Made by a program: the position numbers and the translations under genes. Source: an uncultured Coriobacteriales bacterium (GTDB lineage Bacteria; Actinomycetota; Coriobacteriia; Coriobacteriales; UMGS124). Taken from it: a stretch of DNA of 64,000 nt. Location: NCBI GenBank assembly GCA_934636245.1, contig CAKUAI010000001.1, forward strand, positions 248,001 to 312,000. The letters are read 5' to 3'. The notes beneath the pieces were generated by a model. That model was not told where the DNA came from. It made no database searches and was given only the letters and a program-made list of their open reading frames with translations. Of the stretch, positions 36,208 through 44,599 are shown piece by piece. Within the stretch, counting starts at the first letter, position 1; each line of letters opens with the position of its first letter.

Positions 36208-37152
36208 TCACCTTGCGGCTTCAGTCTCGTTCAATGTGTTCCCCGCCAGATTGCGAGCCGCCGCGCGGCACCAGTTCCAGAAAAGCGTTTCAGCCTCGCC
36301 TAGCACATGGGTGACAAGCCGCTCGATGCCAAAGCCCCAAAAAAGCCCATCTGCTGGCAGTGCTAGTATCTCGGTATTTGATTTGAAAACAGGCAGGTCA
36401 ACAAGGGTTCCGTTGGCAAAGCCCAGCCCGCGTCCTTCAAGGACATATCCATAGAGCTGGAAGATTTCGCTCATGTCAAAGACATGCCCCAGCTCACAGC
36501 CCTCGGCATTCATAAACTCGCGAAGTTGCTCAAAACACTTGAACCCGGTGCCTGGAATGGCGATATCACGTCCTGCGAGGTCAGACGCATGCAGCTTCCC
36601 ATCACGTGCAAGCACTGTTTCGGCGAGCGGGTCGTCGGCCCTTATCCAGAAGTACACAGGAGAACGGTACAGCTGTATTCCTTCGCAGCCGCTGGTAATG
36701 GGAGAGACGCAGAGGGCTATGTCATATTTGTCCTCGACAAGCCCCTGCTCGCATAGGGAGTCATTGGATTCCCAGTAAGGAACATCGATGTTGGGGTATG
36801 CCTGCGCGAAGCTTTCAAGAAGTTCCGGCCCATATGCGCCAAGTACTCCCAAGGAGCAACCAAGGCGTACGGTGTACCGGCTTTCTTTGCGCAACCGTTC
36901 GAATGATTCGTTTAGCAGATGAAGATTTGCCTCGTAAGCTACGGCAAAATCGTACAGTTCGTGCGCAAAAGGAGTGGGTTCAGGTCTTCCTGAGTCGGAG
37001 TCGTAGTTGAAGAGCGTTACCCCTAGCTCGCGCTCAAGATTGCGAATGCCCTTTGTAAGGCCTTGATGCGAGACGGGAACCATTCGGGCCGCCGCAGAAA
37101 AGCTGCCCTGCTTGTATGCGAGCTGGAAGTACCTAAGCTGTTCCGTGTTCAT
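36208..37152 (-). CDS. LysR-family transcriptional regulator
   Basis: 314 residues from the ATG at 37152; upstream in-frame sequence is not LysR-like. The N-terminal helix-turn-helix is standard: MNTEQLRYFQLAYKQGSFSA, then AARMVPVSHQGLTKGIRNLE with ELGVTLFNYD. The C-terminal periplasmic-binding-like effector domain runs from about residue 90. It lies convergent to the FAD reductase at 34399 and downstream, same strand, of the FMN/FAD reductase at 37420; either could be a target, and the effector is unknown. No clear operator was recognised. Confidence 0.9.
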   Translation of the reverse strand: MNTEQLRYFQLAYKQGSFSAAARMVPVSHQGLTKGIRNLERELGVTLFNYDSDSGRPEPTPFAHELYDFAVAYEANLHLLNESFERLRKESRYTVRLGCSLGVLGAYGPELLESFAQAYPNIDVPYWESNDSLCEQGLVEDKYDIALCVSPITSGCEGIQLYRSPVYFWIRADDPLAETVLARDGKLHASDLAGRDIAIPGTGFKCFEQLREFMNAEGCELGHVFDMSEIFQLYGYVLEGRGLGFANGTLVDLPVFKSNTEILALPADGLFWGFGIERLVTHVLGEAETLFWNWCRAAARNLAGNTLNETEAAR

Positions 37153-37332
37153 TGCGCACCCAACTTTTCCCCGAAGTGTTGCTGTGCTTTTTGGCGATCG
37201 AATACGGTTTCGTGGCCCCCGCTGTGATAGAGGGCCGTTGTGGGACAGAGTATACCAGCGTGAGCGCTCATTCTGGGAATGCATCTTGGCAAGACCGAGG
37301 GTATATGAGGTTTATCTGACACCTAAAACGCC

Positions 37333-37373
37333 AAAAGCCCCAGGGCCGCGTGTGTCGTTCGGTCCTGGGGCTT
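37333..37373 (-). terminator. Terminator of the FAD/FMN reductase gene
   Basis: On the minus strand AAGCCCCAGGACC pairs with GGCCCTGGGGCTT (one wobble pair) around a 13-nt loop, followed by TT. It lies 47 nt past the stop at 37420. Confidence 0.85.
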
Positions 37374-37419
37374 CGTGCTTGGGAGGAGATTGTTAGGCTA
37401 CGAGAGCCTGGGATTGCTG

Positions 37420-39327
37420 CTAGGCGTTGGCCAGAGCGTCGTTGACGGCGGAGAAGATGGCCTTGGAGGTGACGGTGGCGCCGGCCACAGCGTCAACGCC
37501 GTCGGTGCCGTTGGCCTCGACGATGGCAGCGGGGAGCTGCTCGATGGCCTTGGTGCCGATGCCGTCGGTCTCGGAGTTCTCGCCAACCTCGACGGCAGTA
37601 ATCTTGCCACCCTCGACGGTCACGGTCACAGGCACGTCGCCGCCGATGCCCTTGCCCGAAGCGGTGTAGGTGCCGTCGGCAACAGCGCTGGCGTCAGCAG
37701 CGGGGGCAGCGTCGGCCTCCTCGGCCGCAGCGGCCTCAAGGTCGGTCTGGCCCGTTGCACCGGGCTTGACGGGGTTGGACTCATAGGTGCCGGCCACGGC
37801 GTTCTCGGCAGAGATCATGCCGAGGGCAGCGCAGGCCATCAGGCAGGTGCCGGAGCCGTAGTAGAAGTCGCCCAGCCAGCCAGCGGAGCAGTTACCAGCG
37901 GCGAAGAGGTGAGGGATGGGGTTGCCCTCGTAATCGAGAACGTGGCACTGCTCGTCGATGACCATGCCGCCGAAGGCGCCGGTGGTGGACATGATGAGCT
38001 TCATGGCGTAGTAAGGGGCGTCGATGGTGCCGAAGCCGTCGGTACGACCGAACTGCGGGTCCTCCTGGTTCTCGCAGCAGGTCTTCCAGTCGTCGAGCGT
38101 GGCCTGCAGGCCAACCTCGGGCAGGCCGGTCTTCTCGGCCAGCTCGGCCACGGTCTCGCCCTTCACCAGCGTGCCGTCGTCATACCAGGCCTGAACCTGG
38201 GCCTCATCCTGAAGAGCGGGGTTGTCGTCGAAGTTGGAGTCGCCGAAGACGATCCAAACCTGGCCGTCAAAGCCGCCCTCCTGACGGGTCTGGGTGTAGA
38301 GGCAACGGCTCCAGAAGCCGTAAGTGGTGTCCTCACGAGCGAAGCGGTAACCGCGGGGGCCAACAGCGATGATGTCCATCATGTGCTTGTTGGTGCCGAT
38401 CCAGAAGTAGCTGGGGTTGTTGTCGGTGCCATGGAAGCTGGTCTGAGCGCCCAGGGCCATACCGGCAAGGATGCCCTCGCCCGTGTTGGCGTCAACCATC
38501 GTGAGGTTGTGGTGCTTCATCATCCAGTAGTGATGCGGGTTCACGTGCTTGGCCATGACCTCGTTGTGATCGATGCCACCAGTGCAGCAGATGACGCCCT
38601 TCTCGGCCTTGTAGCAGGAGCCGTCGAGGCACTTGACGCCGTTGACGACACCGTTCTCGTCGGTCAGGAACTCAACGATTTCGGCGTTCAGGACAATCTT
38701 GCCACCCTTGTCCTCAACGGCCTTGGCAGCGTTGTCCATCCAGACCTTTCCGCCATGGCCATAGGTGCCCTCGGGGTCGGCCGGGTCGACCAGGTACATG
38801 ATACGGTCGGCGATGGTCTCCTGCGGCACGAAGGGAACGGGACGGATGCCAGCGGTGCCACCGACGGCGCAGCCGAAGGAGCTCTTGACCCACTCAAGGG
38901 ATTCGCCAGACTTGGCGACGAGGGTCTTGACGAGGTCCTCGTCGCAGTCGCCGTCGGCCATGGCGAGCCAGCACTGCTGCATGAGCTCGATGGAGTCGTT
39001 CTTGGTGACAGGGTTCGTACCATCGTCAAGGGCGAACTCGTCGTCGCACACGGCCTGGAAGGCACCCTCGGAGAACTGCAGCGTGCCGCCGGTGAAGCCG
39101 GACTTCTCGAGGACGATGACGGAGGCACCCAGCTCGAGGGCACGATAGGCAGCGTTCAGGCCGGCGCCGCCAGCGCCGCAGACAACGACGTCGGCGGCGT
39201 CGGTCCACTCGGGCTCAGCGGCGGCCTCGTCGGCCATTGCGAGGGAACCCTTGTAACCACAAGCAGCGAGCAGGCTGGCAGTGCCGGCGGCACCCAGGAA
39301 ACCACGGCGAGAGACAGTAGCGTTCAT
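37420..39327 (-). CDS. Tat-exported FAD flavoreductase with C-terminal FMN domain and possible lipobox
   Basis: 635 residues from the ATG at 39327 after AGGAGG. The twin-arginine signal SRRGFLGA (R7-R8) is followed by SLLAACGYKG, in which LAAC (20-23) is a good lipobox, so it may be a Tat-exported lipoprotein. The FAD domain has VVVCGAGGAGLNAAYRALEL from about residue 47. After an Ala/Glu-rich linker (about 520-550), a C-terminal FMN-binding domain ends with the flavinylation motif D-A-V-A-G-A-T (D612-T618). The domain order is the reverse of the gene at 1050. Substrate unknown. The membrane LuxR gene is divergent upstream. Confidence 0.9.
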   Translation of the reverse strand: MNATVSRRGFLGAAGTASLLAACGYKGSLAMADEAAAEPEWTDAADVVVCGAGGAGLNAAYRALELGASVIVLEKSGFTGGTLQFSEGAFQAVCDDEFALDDGTNPVTKNDSIELMQQCWLAMADGDCDEDLVKTLVAKSGESLEWVKSSFGCAVGGTAGIRPVPFVPQETIADRIMYLVDPADPEGTYGHGGKVWMDNAAKAVEDKGGKIVLNAEIVEFLTDENGVVNGVKCLDGSCYKAEKGVICCTGGIDHNEVMAKHVNPHHYWMMKHHNLTMVDANTGEGILAGMALGAQTSFHGTDNNPSYFWIGTNKHMMDIIAVGPRGYRFAREDTTYGFWSRCLYTQTRQEGGFDGQVWIVFGDSNFDDNPALQDEAQVQAWYDDGTLVKGETVAELAEKTGLPEVGLQATLDDWKTCCENQEDPQFGRTDGFGTIDAPYYAMKLIMSTTGAFGGMVIDEQCHVLDYEGNPIPHLFAAGNCSAGWLGDFYYGSGTCLMACAALGMISAENAVAGTYESNPVKPGATGQTDLEAAAAEEADAAPAADASAVADGTYTASGKGIGGDVPVTVTVEGGKITAVEVGENSETDGIGTKAIEQLPAAIVEANGTDGVDAVAGATVTSKAIFSAVNDALANA

Positions 39328-39627
39328 AGTAGAAACCTCCTGAATCAACGTGCACCTTTTAGTAATAGTGACTTGGTGTTTGCCAGGTTCTGCGCCATCC
39401 CCATGACCCAGAAGCATCTCGGCGCATGTGCGTGCCCGTCTCACGTCTGAGACGTCATGCCTTGCATACACGTGCGCCGGATGGTTCGACCGGCCCTGGC
39501 GGCCGGTGGTTGTCGCATGCGATGCGGTGCGTGGGGTTCGCGCTTGCCTCGCTGCGACTGAGGCGAACTCTAGGCGGCAGGCGGCTGTTTTTCGAGGGCA
39601 AATGGGGGTGTTTGAGCGCTCACCCCT

Positions 39628-39647
39628 GGGTGATTCAACAATCACCC
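39628..39647. promoter_or_regulatory. Palindrome GGGTGATT-CAAC-AATCACCC
   Basis: A perfect 8-bp-arm inverted repeat in the 496-bp gap between the divergent flavoreductase and LuxR-type genes. A shorter relative, GGGTGA-GAA-TCACCC, lies at 39883-39897. It is a candidate operator for the membrane LuxR protein or another regulator. No other gene is visible in this gap. Confidence 0.5.
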
Positions 39648-39823
39648 CACCGTCTAGCTGGGATGTTAATGTTTTTGAATCCTCTAGCCCTGATATGGGT
39701 CAAACGAGTATCATGGGCGCGGTTGTATTTGAGAGTGCGTGCAAAGGGAACTCTCGTCTTCTATTTTGGTTCGGCCGGCATTGGTCGTGTTCCATGGGGG
39801 CGAAGGTTGGGGAAGGACGGTCC

Positions 39824-41317
39824 ATGGCAGCGGGGCAACTTGGGGCTCAGGGGACGCTTGGAACATCGGGGCGAGGCAGCTTGGGTGAGAATCACCCCGC
39901 CATGTCGTCCGGCAGAATCGGCGCCATCGTGCTTGCCACCCTGGCGTGCGTCTGCAGCTCGGTGGACGTCTGGGTTCTCATGACGATGGCGCTGCCGTTG
40001 ATGGACTCTTTGAACCCTGCGGCAACCACCATTCAGGCCGTCGCCGCAGCGGCGGGTTATGCCCTCGTTGCCCTCGTCGCCCTCAAAGCGCCGCGCCTGG
40101 TGTCGCCCGTCGTGTTCAGCGCCGTCTCTGTCGCCATGATTATCGTCGGTTCGTTTGTCTGGTGGTGGGGGATGGACTCCTCCAACGCCGTGGTTGCCAC
40201 GGTGGGTGTGTGCGTGGCGCATTTCGGTTGTTCATGGCCGCGCATTCTGGTGGGTGCCTCTCTGTGTGCCCTGGGCAACAAGCGCGATCTCGTTCTGGCC
40301 GCCTTTTTAGGCGAGGGCATCGGCGCCCTCATGCGCTGCCTTATCCCGCAGACGTTCTCGCTTGTCACATGCCTTGTTGTCGCAGGCCTGGCCGAGCTGA
40401 TGATGACGTGCGCTGGCCATGCCGCAGGCGTGCCCTTCCTCAAGAAGGGACTTTCGGCCCGCTCGCCCGAGGAACTCGGCACCACAAACCCCAACTCGTT
40501 CGTGAGTCCCTCGCACCGCCTCTTCGTCCTCATCGCGTTTTTCGAGTTCATCCACGGTGTCTCGCTGGCTGAGAAGACCGACGTCATCCTTGGCGCGAAC
40601 ATCGCCGTGGTGGTTGCCTTGATCGCCGGCGGGGTGTGGGTGTTTGCGCGGCATCGCATGGAGAGCGAGGACATCTTGCTCGTGATTGCGGCGCTGCTCA
40701 TGCTCGGCGGCTTCATCTTGCGCCCCCTGACGCCCGTCGAGTCCATGATGTCGAGCACGCTCTCGTTTGCGGGCGCCGCGTTCTCGTGGGTGCTCATCTG
40801 GACGGTCTTTGCCTCGGTGGGCATGTCGAACCCTGCGGGCGCCCTGTGGGCACTCGGTGCGGGCTATACCATGCAGGCCCTGGGTTTGGAGGCGGGCTCG
40901 CTTCTGGGTCGCTGGGCCACATCTGAGTGGTTTGTGGCTTCAGACAGCGTGGCAAACTGTCTCAACGCTGTGGTGGTGCTCGCCTTCATCGGGTATCTGC
41001 TCGTAGGCATGCGCGGGTTCTCGTTTAGCGCGGCCTTTGCCGACATTGTGCCTGTTGAGCCCCTGCGCACCTTGAAGCACACTGCCGCCCACATCGAGGA
41101 AAGCTGCGAGACTTTGGCTCGCGAGCACGGCTTGTCGGCTCGCGAGCTCGACGTGATGCGTCTGCTTGCCCAGGGAAAGGGCGGCCAAGAGATACAGGAC
41201 GAGCTCGTGGTGTCGCGCAACACGGTGAAGACCCACGTGCGCCACATCTACCGCAAGCTCGACGTGCACTCACAACAGGAGCTCATCAACCTTGTCGGTG
41301 GAGATTCGCCTCGCTGA
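39824..41317 (+). CDS. LuxR-family regulator with multi-spanning membrane domain
   Basis: 497 residues from the ATG at 39824, six nt after GGAAGGA; an ATG at 39902 (MSSGRIGAIVLATLACVC) is an alternative and would put the palindrome 39883-39897 into the leader. Residues about 30-420 hold about twelve membrane helices, as in major-facilitator-like sensors. The last 65 residues are a LuxR helix-turn-helix (GLSARELDVMRLLAQGKGGQ, then VVSRNTVKTHVRHIYRKLDV). Such regulators are much expanded in Eggerthellaceae and usually flank exported reductases. It is divergent from the reductase at 37420, its probable target. The signal sensed is unknown. Confidence 0.88.
   Translation: MAAGQLGAQGTLGTSGRGSLGENHPAMSSGRIGAIVLATLACVCSSVDVWVLMTMALPLMDSLNPAATTIQAVAAAAGYALVALVALKAPRLVSPVVFSAVSVAMIIVGSFVWWWGMDSSNAVVATVGVCVAHFGCSWPRILVGASLCALGNKRDLVLAAFLGEGIGALMRCLIPQTFSLVTCLVVAGLAELMMTCAGHAAGVPFLKKGLSARSPEELGTTNPNSFVSPSHRLFVLIAFFEFIHGVSLAEKTDVILGANIAVVVALIAGGVWVFARHRMESEDILLVIAALLMLGGFILRPLTPVESMMSSTLSFAGAAFSWVLIWTVFASVGMSNPAGALWALGAGYTMQALGLEAGSLLGRWATSEWFVASDSVANCLNAVVVLAFIGYLLVGMRGFSFSAAFADIVPVEPLRTLKHTAAHIEESCETLAREHGLSARELDVMRLLAQGKGGQEIQDELVVSRNTVKTHVRHIYRKLDVHSQQELINLVGGDSPR
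39883..39897. promoter_or_regulatory. Palindrome GGGTGA-GAA-TCACCC
   Basis: A perfect 6-bp-arm palindrome with a 3-nt centre, sharing the GGGTGA/TCACCC arms of the site at 39628-39647. It lies inside the coding sequence if translation starts at 39824, or in the leader if it starts at 39902. Confidence 0.4.
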
Positions 41318-41429
41318 GTGGCGTTTGGTTGAGGATTGCGGGCTGGGGTAGAATGCCTGCATAGCGCGCCTGGCGTTTGAGGTTTCAGGCGACTGAAGAA
41401 GCAATGTGGTGTCGGGGAAGGAGCTTGCT

Positions 41430-41648
41430 ATGTATATGGCTGACGATGCGACCTTGATCTTGGGTGTTATTTCCTGCGTTCTTTTTGCTTGCGTTGTGGT
41501 GGCCTACTTCCTGTCCATCTCCATGATGGTGCACAGCGCTATTGAGAAGGGCTGCACGTGGAGCAAGGGACGCCTGTGGTTCATCGGTATCTTCACGACG
41601 CCTATCACCTTGGGCGTCATCGTGGCGGGTTTGCCCGACCGCAAGTAA
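41430..41648 (+). CDS. Small two-helix membrane protein, 72 residues
   Basis: The ATG at 41430 follows AAGGAG by six nt. Helix one is about residues 8-33 (LILGVISCVLFACVVVAYFL), helix two about 52-68 (WFIGIFTTPITLGVIVAGL), with a basic loop and C-terminal DRK. I recognise no family. It sits between the LuxR regulator and Bce-like module 2 with independent signals; no operon partner is evident. The following 294 bp hold no gene. Confidence 0.7.
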   Translation: MYMADDATLILGVISCVLFACVVVAYFLSISMMVHSAIEKGCTWSKGRLWFIGIFTTPITLGVIVAGLPDRK

Positions 41649-41858
41649 CGCGGCGAAATCAATTGCCTTGCAAGTAGGGTGTCTGGTTAAGGGGGTCGAC
41701 GGCACAGGACCGGCGGCCTTCTTTTGTTTGTCGTCGGGTGGTTTGGCTGGTGCCTGGCGTTTCTATGGCTTCCGGGCGAGGCCGTCGTCTGTGCCGACGT
41801 TTTGGTTTGACGCTTTTTGGCGCGGTCGCGACATGCCAGAAGCGGAACATGCTTTGTG

Positions 41859-41868
41859 ACACGCGTGT
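41859..41868. promoter_or_regulatory. ACACGCGTGT palindrome upstream of response regulator
   Basis: A 10-bp perfect palindrome 74 bp before the response regulator start, followed by AAG. The TGTAAG ending resembles that of the inverted repeat at 43701-43729 before the ABC genes of the same module, so both may bind the module's regulator. Confidence 0.3.
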
Positions 41869-41942
41869 AAGATTTGCTAGCTTCGCACTTGGTATCATGG
41901 CTGGAGTTGTAGCAACAGGCGGGTGAGGTAGGTGATACATAT

Positions 41943-42623
41943 ATGCATATATATGTAATTGAAGACGACGAGTCAGTACGCGAGCAGCTCGCGCTGCTTT
42001 TGCAGCGCGCGGGTTACGAGGTGACGTGCGCCGAGCGGTTTGACCGTCTTGTAGACGACGTCCTCGCCGCTTCTCCCGACCTCGTGCTGCTCGACCTGGG
42101 CTTGCCGGGCACCGACGGGCAGATAGTCTGCCGAGAGATCCGCCGCGTCTCGCAAGTGCCCATCATCGTTGTCACGAGCCGGGTCACCGACCTCGACGAG
42201 GTCATGTCCATGTCGCTGGGCGCCGACGACTTTGTGGCCAAGCCTTACAACCCTTCCGTGCTTCTTGCCCACATCGAGGCGTGCCTGCGCCGGGCAAAGG
42301 GCCCCGGCGCCCACCTGTCCAATGTGCTTGAATGTGCCGGTGTCTCGCTCGACCTCGCCCGTTGCTCGGCGAGCTACGAGGGCAAGTCGGTTGAGCTCAC
42401 CAAAAACGAGACGCGCATCTTGTCGTTGCTCATGCGCCGTGCCGGCAAGGTTGTGTCGCGCGAGGACATCATGGTCGAGCTTTGGAACTCCGACGCCTTT
42501 ATCGACGACAACACCCTTACGGTGAACATGAACCGCCTGCGCAAGACGCTTGCGTCCATTGGCGTGGAGGGCTTCCTGCGCACCCATCGTGGCCTGGGCT
42601 ACTCGGCGGAGACGTCTCGATGA
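41943..42623 (+). CDS. OmpR-family response regulator (Bce-like module 2)
   Basis: 226 residues. Receiver domain with IEDDE acidic pair, phospho-acceptor D51 (LVLLDLGLPG), VVTSR switch and VAKPYNPSVL Lys. The winged helix has LTKNETRILSLLMRRAGKVV and FLRTHRGLGYSAE. The ATG at 41943 lies in an AT-rich palindromic stretch (ATATATGCATATAT), and AGGTGAT precedes it. It overlaps the kinase start (ATGA). It probably activates the ABC genes at 43832. Confidence 0.93.
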   Translation: MHIYVIEDDESVREQLALLLQRAGYEVTCAERFDRLVDDVLAASPDLVLLDLGLPGTDGQIVCREIRRVSQVPIIVVTSRVTDLDEVMSMSLGADDFVAKPYNPSVLLAHIEACLRRAKGPGAHLSNVLECAGVSLDLARCSASYEGKSVELTKNETRILSLLMRRAGKVVSREDIMVELWNSDAFIDDNTLTVNMNRLRKTLASIGVEGFLRTHRGLGYSAETSR

Positions 42624-43687
42624 GTGCACATGAGAGGCGCGAGGGCGGTTTGAGTCTCGCGGCCTACCTGCGTAGTCATGCGGCCACGGTGCTCATGGGG
42701 ATCGCCGCCCTTGTCTTCCTTTGGCCGCTGCTGAGGTTGACGGGCATGACGTCCGAGCTTGCGATGCTGTTCGTCGTGCTGGCTGCGTTGGTGTTTGGGG
42801 CAATGGGCCTCGTCAACTACCTGCGCTCTCGCGCCTGGTGCCGGGCTTTTCAGGAGATTGCGGCCGAACCCGACCGAGCGCTTGCGCGTGCCAGCGAGAT
42901 GGGCGAGCCCGACGGGGCCGAGGCCCGCGTGGCATACGAGGCCCTTGAGGCATTGCGGGTGCAGGCGGCCCATGAGGTGGGGGAGTCGCAGCGCCGCGAG
43001 CGTGAGCATCGCGAGTACGTGGAGACATGGGTTCACGAGGTCAAGACGCCCCTGGCTGCCGCGCGCCTCATTATCGACAATGAGGAGGGTCGTGTGCCTC
43101 ACGGCCTCGCCACCGAGCTCGACCGTGTGGATGCCCTCGTGGAGCAGGCACTGTTCTTTGCGCGTTCAAGCTGCGTCGAGAAAGACCTCCGCATTCGGTC
43201 GTGCGAGATGTCGACGCTCGTGCGCGAGGCGCTGAAGTCTCGCGCGCAGGCTCTTGTGGGTGTCCACATGATGGTCGGCATGGAGGGGCTGGAAGGCGTC
43301 ATTGCCTTTGCCGACGCTAAATGGGTCGTGTTTGTTCTGGGCCAGCTTATTGACAATGCGGTACGCTACCGTCGCGAGGACGGTGCCTGCCGCATCGACT
43401 TCAGCGCATGTCGCGAGGACGAAGGCAAGGCGAACGAGCGCGTGGTGCTCAAGGTGCGCGACAACGGCTGCGGCGTGAGTGCTGCCGACAGGGGCCGGGT
43501 GTGGGAGAAAGGCTTCACCGGCAGCAACGGCCGCACCCACACCAAGTCGACGGGCATCGGTCTCTACCTCGTGCGCAATCTCTGCCAGAAGATGGGCATC
43601 GCGACAAGCCTGTCGAGCGTCGAGGGGCAATGGACCTGCGTGAGCCTGACGTTTCCGGCAAACCGCATGCATATGCTGGGAGAATAG
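42620..43687 (+). CDS. Membrane histidine kinase (Bce-like module 2)
   Basis: 355 residues from the ATG at 42620, overlapping the regulator stop by 4 nt. Two helices (about 21-40 and 47-66) are joined by a very short loop, typical of BceS-like intramembrane-sensing kinases. The phospho-acceptor is in WVHEVKTPLAAARL. The N box is VLGQLIDNAVRYRRED, the G boxes DNGCGVSAADRGRVWEKGFTG and KSTGIGLYLVRNL. It lacks an outer sensor domain, so it probably reads the state of the permease at 44589. Confidence 0.92.
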   Translation: MSAHERREGGLSLAAYLRSHAATVLMGIAALVFLWPLLRLTGMTSELAMLFVVLAALVFGAMGLVNYLRSRAWCRAFQEIAAEPDRALARASEMGEPDGAEARVAYEALEALRVQAAHEVGESQRREREHREYVETWVHEVKTPLAAARLIIDNEEGRVPHGLATELDRVDALVEQALFFARSSCVEKDLRIRSCEMSTLVREALKSRAQALVGVHMMVGMEGLEGVIAFADAKWVVFVLGQLIDNAVRYRREDGACRIDFSACREDEGKANERVVLKVRDNGCGVSAADRGRVWEKGFTGSNGRTHTKSTGIGLYLVRNLCQKMGIATSLSSVEGQWTCVSLTFPANRMHMLGE

Positions 43688-43700
43688 GCGCCGTCGCGTA

Positions 43701-43729
43701 CCTTACACGAACGTTACCCACATGTAAGG
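43701..43729 (+). promoter_or_regulatory. Inverted repeat CCTTACA-N15-TGTAAGG before ABC genes
   Basis: 7-bp perfect arms with a 15-nt spacer, 102 bp upstream of the ABC ATPase start. The position and symmetry fit an operator for the module's response regulator. A clear promoter was not identified. Confidence 0.5.
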
Positions 43730-43831
43730 TCAATCGATGGCACGGCCGAGCCCGACAGGCGATGATGTCCAACGTTGAACGACATCTACGGCGCGCGGCA
43801 TCTGGCCAGCAGCGCGGAAGGGAGGCCTGCC

Positions 43832-44599
43832 ATGGCGGCGGTCTTGGAAGTACGGAACCTCGAGAAAGTGTATGCAGGAAGGGGCGCCTCGACTCGGGCG
43901 CTGGCGGGCGTGAGCCTGTCGGCCGAGAAGGGCGACTTCGTGGGCATCATGGGCGCGTCGGGCTCGGGCAAGACCACGCTGCTCAACTGCATCGCCACCA
44001 TCGACGCCCCCACCTCGGGCACAGTCCTCATCAACGGGCAAGACGTGACAAAGCTGAAGTCGCGCGCCCTGGCGGACTTTCGCCGTGAGGAGCTCGGCTT
44101 CGTTTTCCAGAATTCCAACCTGCTCGACACACTTACCTGCCGCGAGAACATAGCGCTGCCCCTTACCATCGGACGCGTGCCTGCGGGCGAGATTTCGGCG
44201 CGCGTCATGTCCATGGCGTCGACCTTAGGCATCGAGGGGATTCTCAACAAGTTTCCTTACCAGGTGTCCGGCGGCCAGCGTCAGCGCGTGGCGGCGGCCC
44301 GTGCCATGATCGGCCAGCCCAAGCTCGTACTCGCCGACGAGCCCACGGGCGCTTTGGACTCCAAGAACGCAAAGCTCCTGCTCGAGTGCTTCGAGATGCT
44401 CAACAAGCAGCTCGACGCCACCATCCTCATGGTGACACACGACTCCTTTGCCGCCAGCTACTGCAAGCGCGTCGTGTTTATCCGCGACGGACGCGTGTTC
44501 ACCGAGGTCGTGCGCGGCGATGCCACGCGCAAGCAGTTCTTCGACGACATCATGCGCGTCGTGGCCGTCATCGGGGGAGACGAGACCGATGATCGCTAA
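43832..44599 (+). CDS. ABC transporter ATPase (Bce-like module 2)
   Basis: 255 residues of the BceA/MacB class. Walker A GASGSGKTT, signature VSGGQRQRVAAARAM, Walker B LVLADEPTGALDS, and MVTHDSFAASYCKRVVFIRDG. The ATG at 43832 follows GAAGGGAGG. Its end overlaps the permease start by 11 nt. The partner permease and the kinase/regulator pair indicate a Bce-type antimicrobial-peptide response module. Confidence 0.95.
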   Translation: MAAVLEVRNLEKVYAGRGASTRALAGVSLSAEKGDFVGIMGASGSGKTTLLNCIATIDAPTSGTVLINGQDVTKLKSRALADFRREELGFVFQNSNLLDTLTCRENIALPLTIGRVPAGEISARVMSMASTLGIEGILNKFPYQVSGGQRQRVAAARAMIGQPKLVLADEPTGALDSKNAKLLLECFEMLNKQLDATILMVTHDSFAASYCKRVVFIRDGRVFTEVVRGDATRKQFFDDIMRVVAVIGGDETDDR

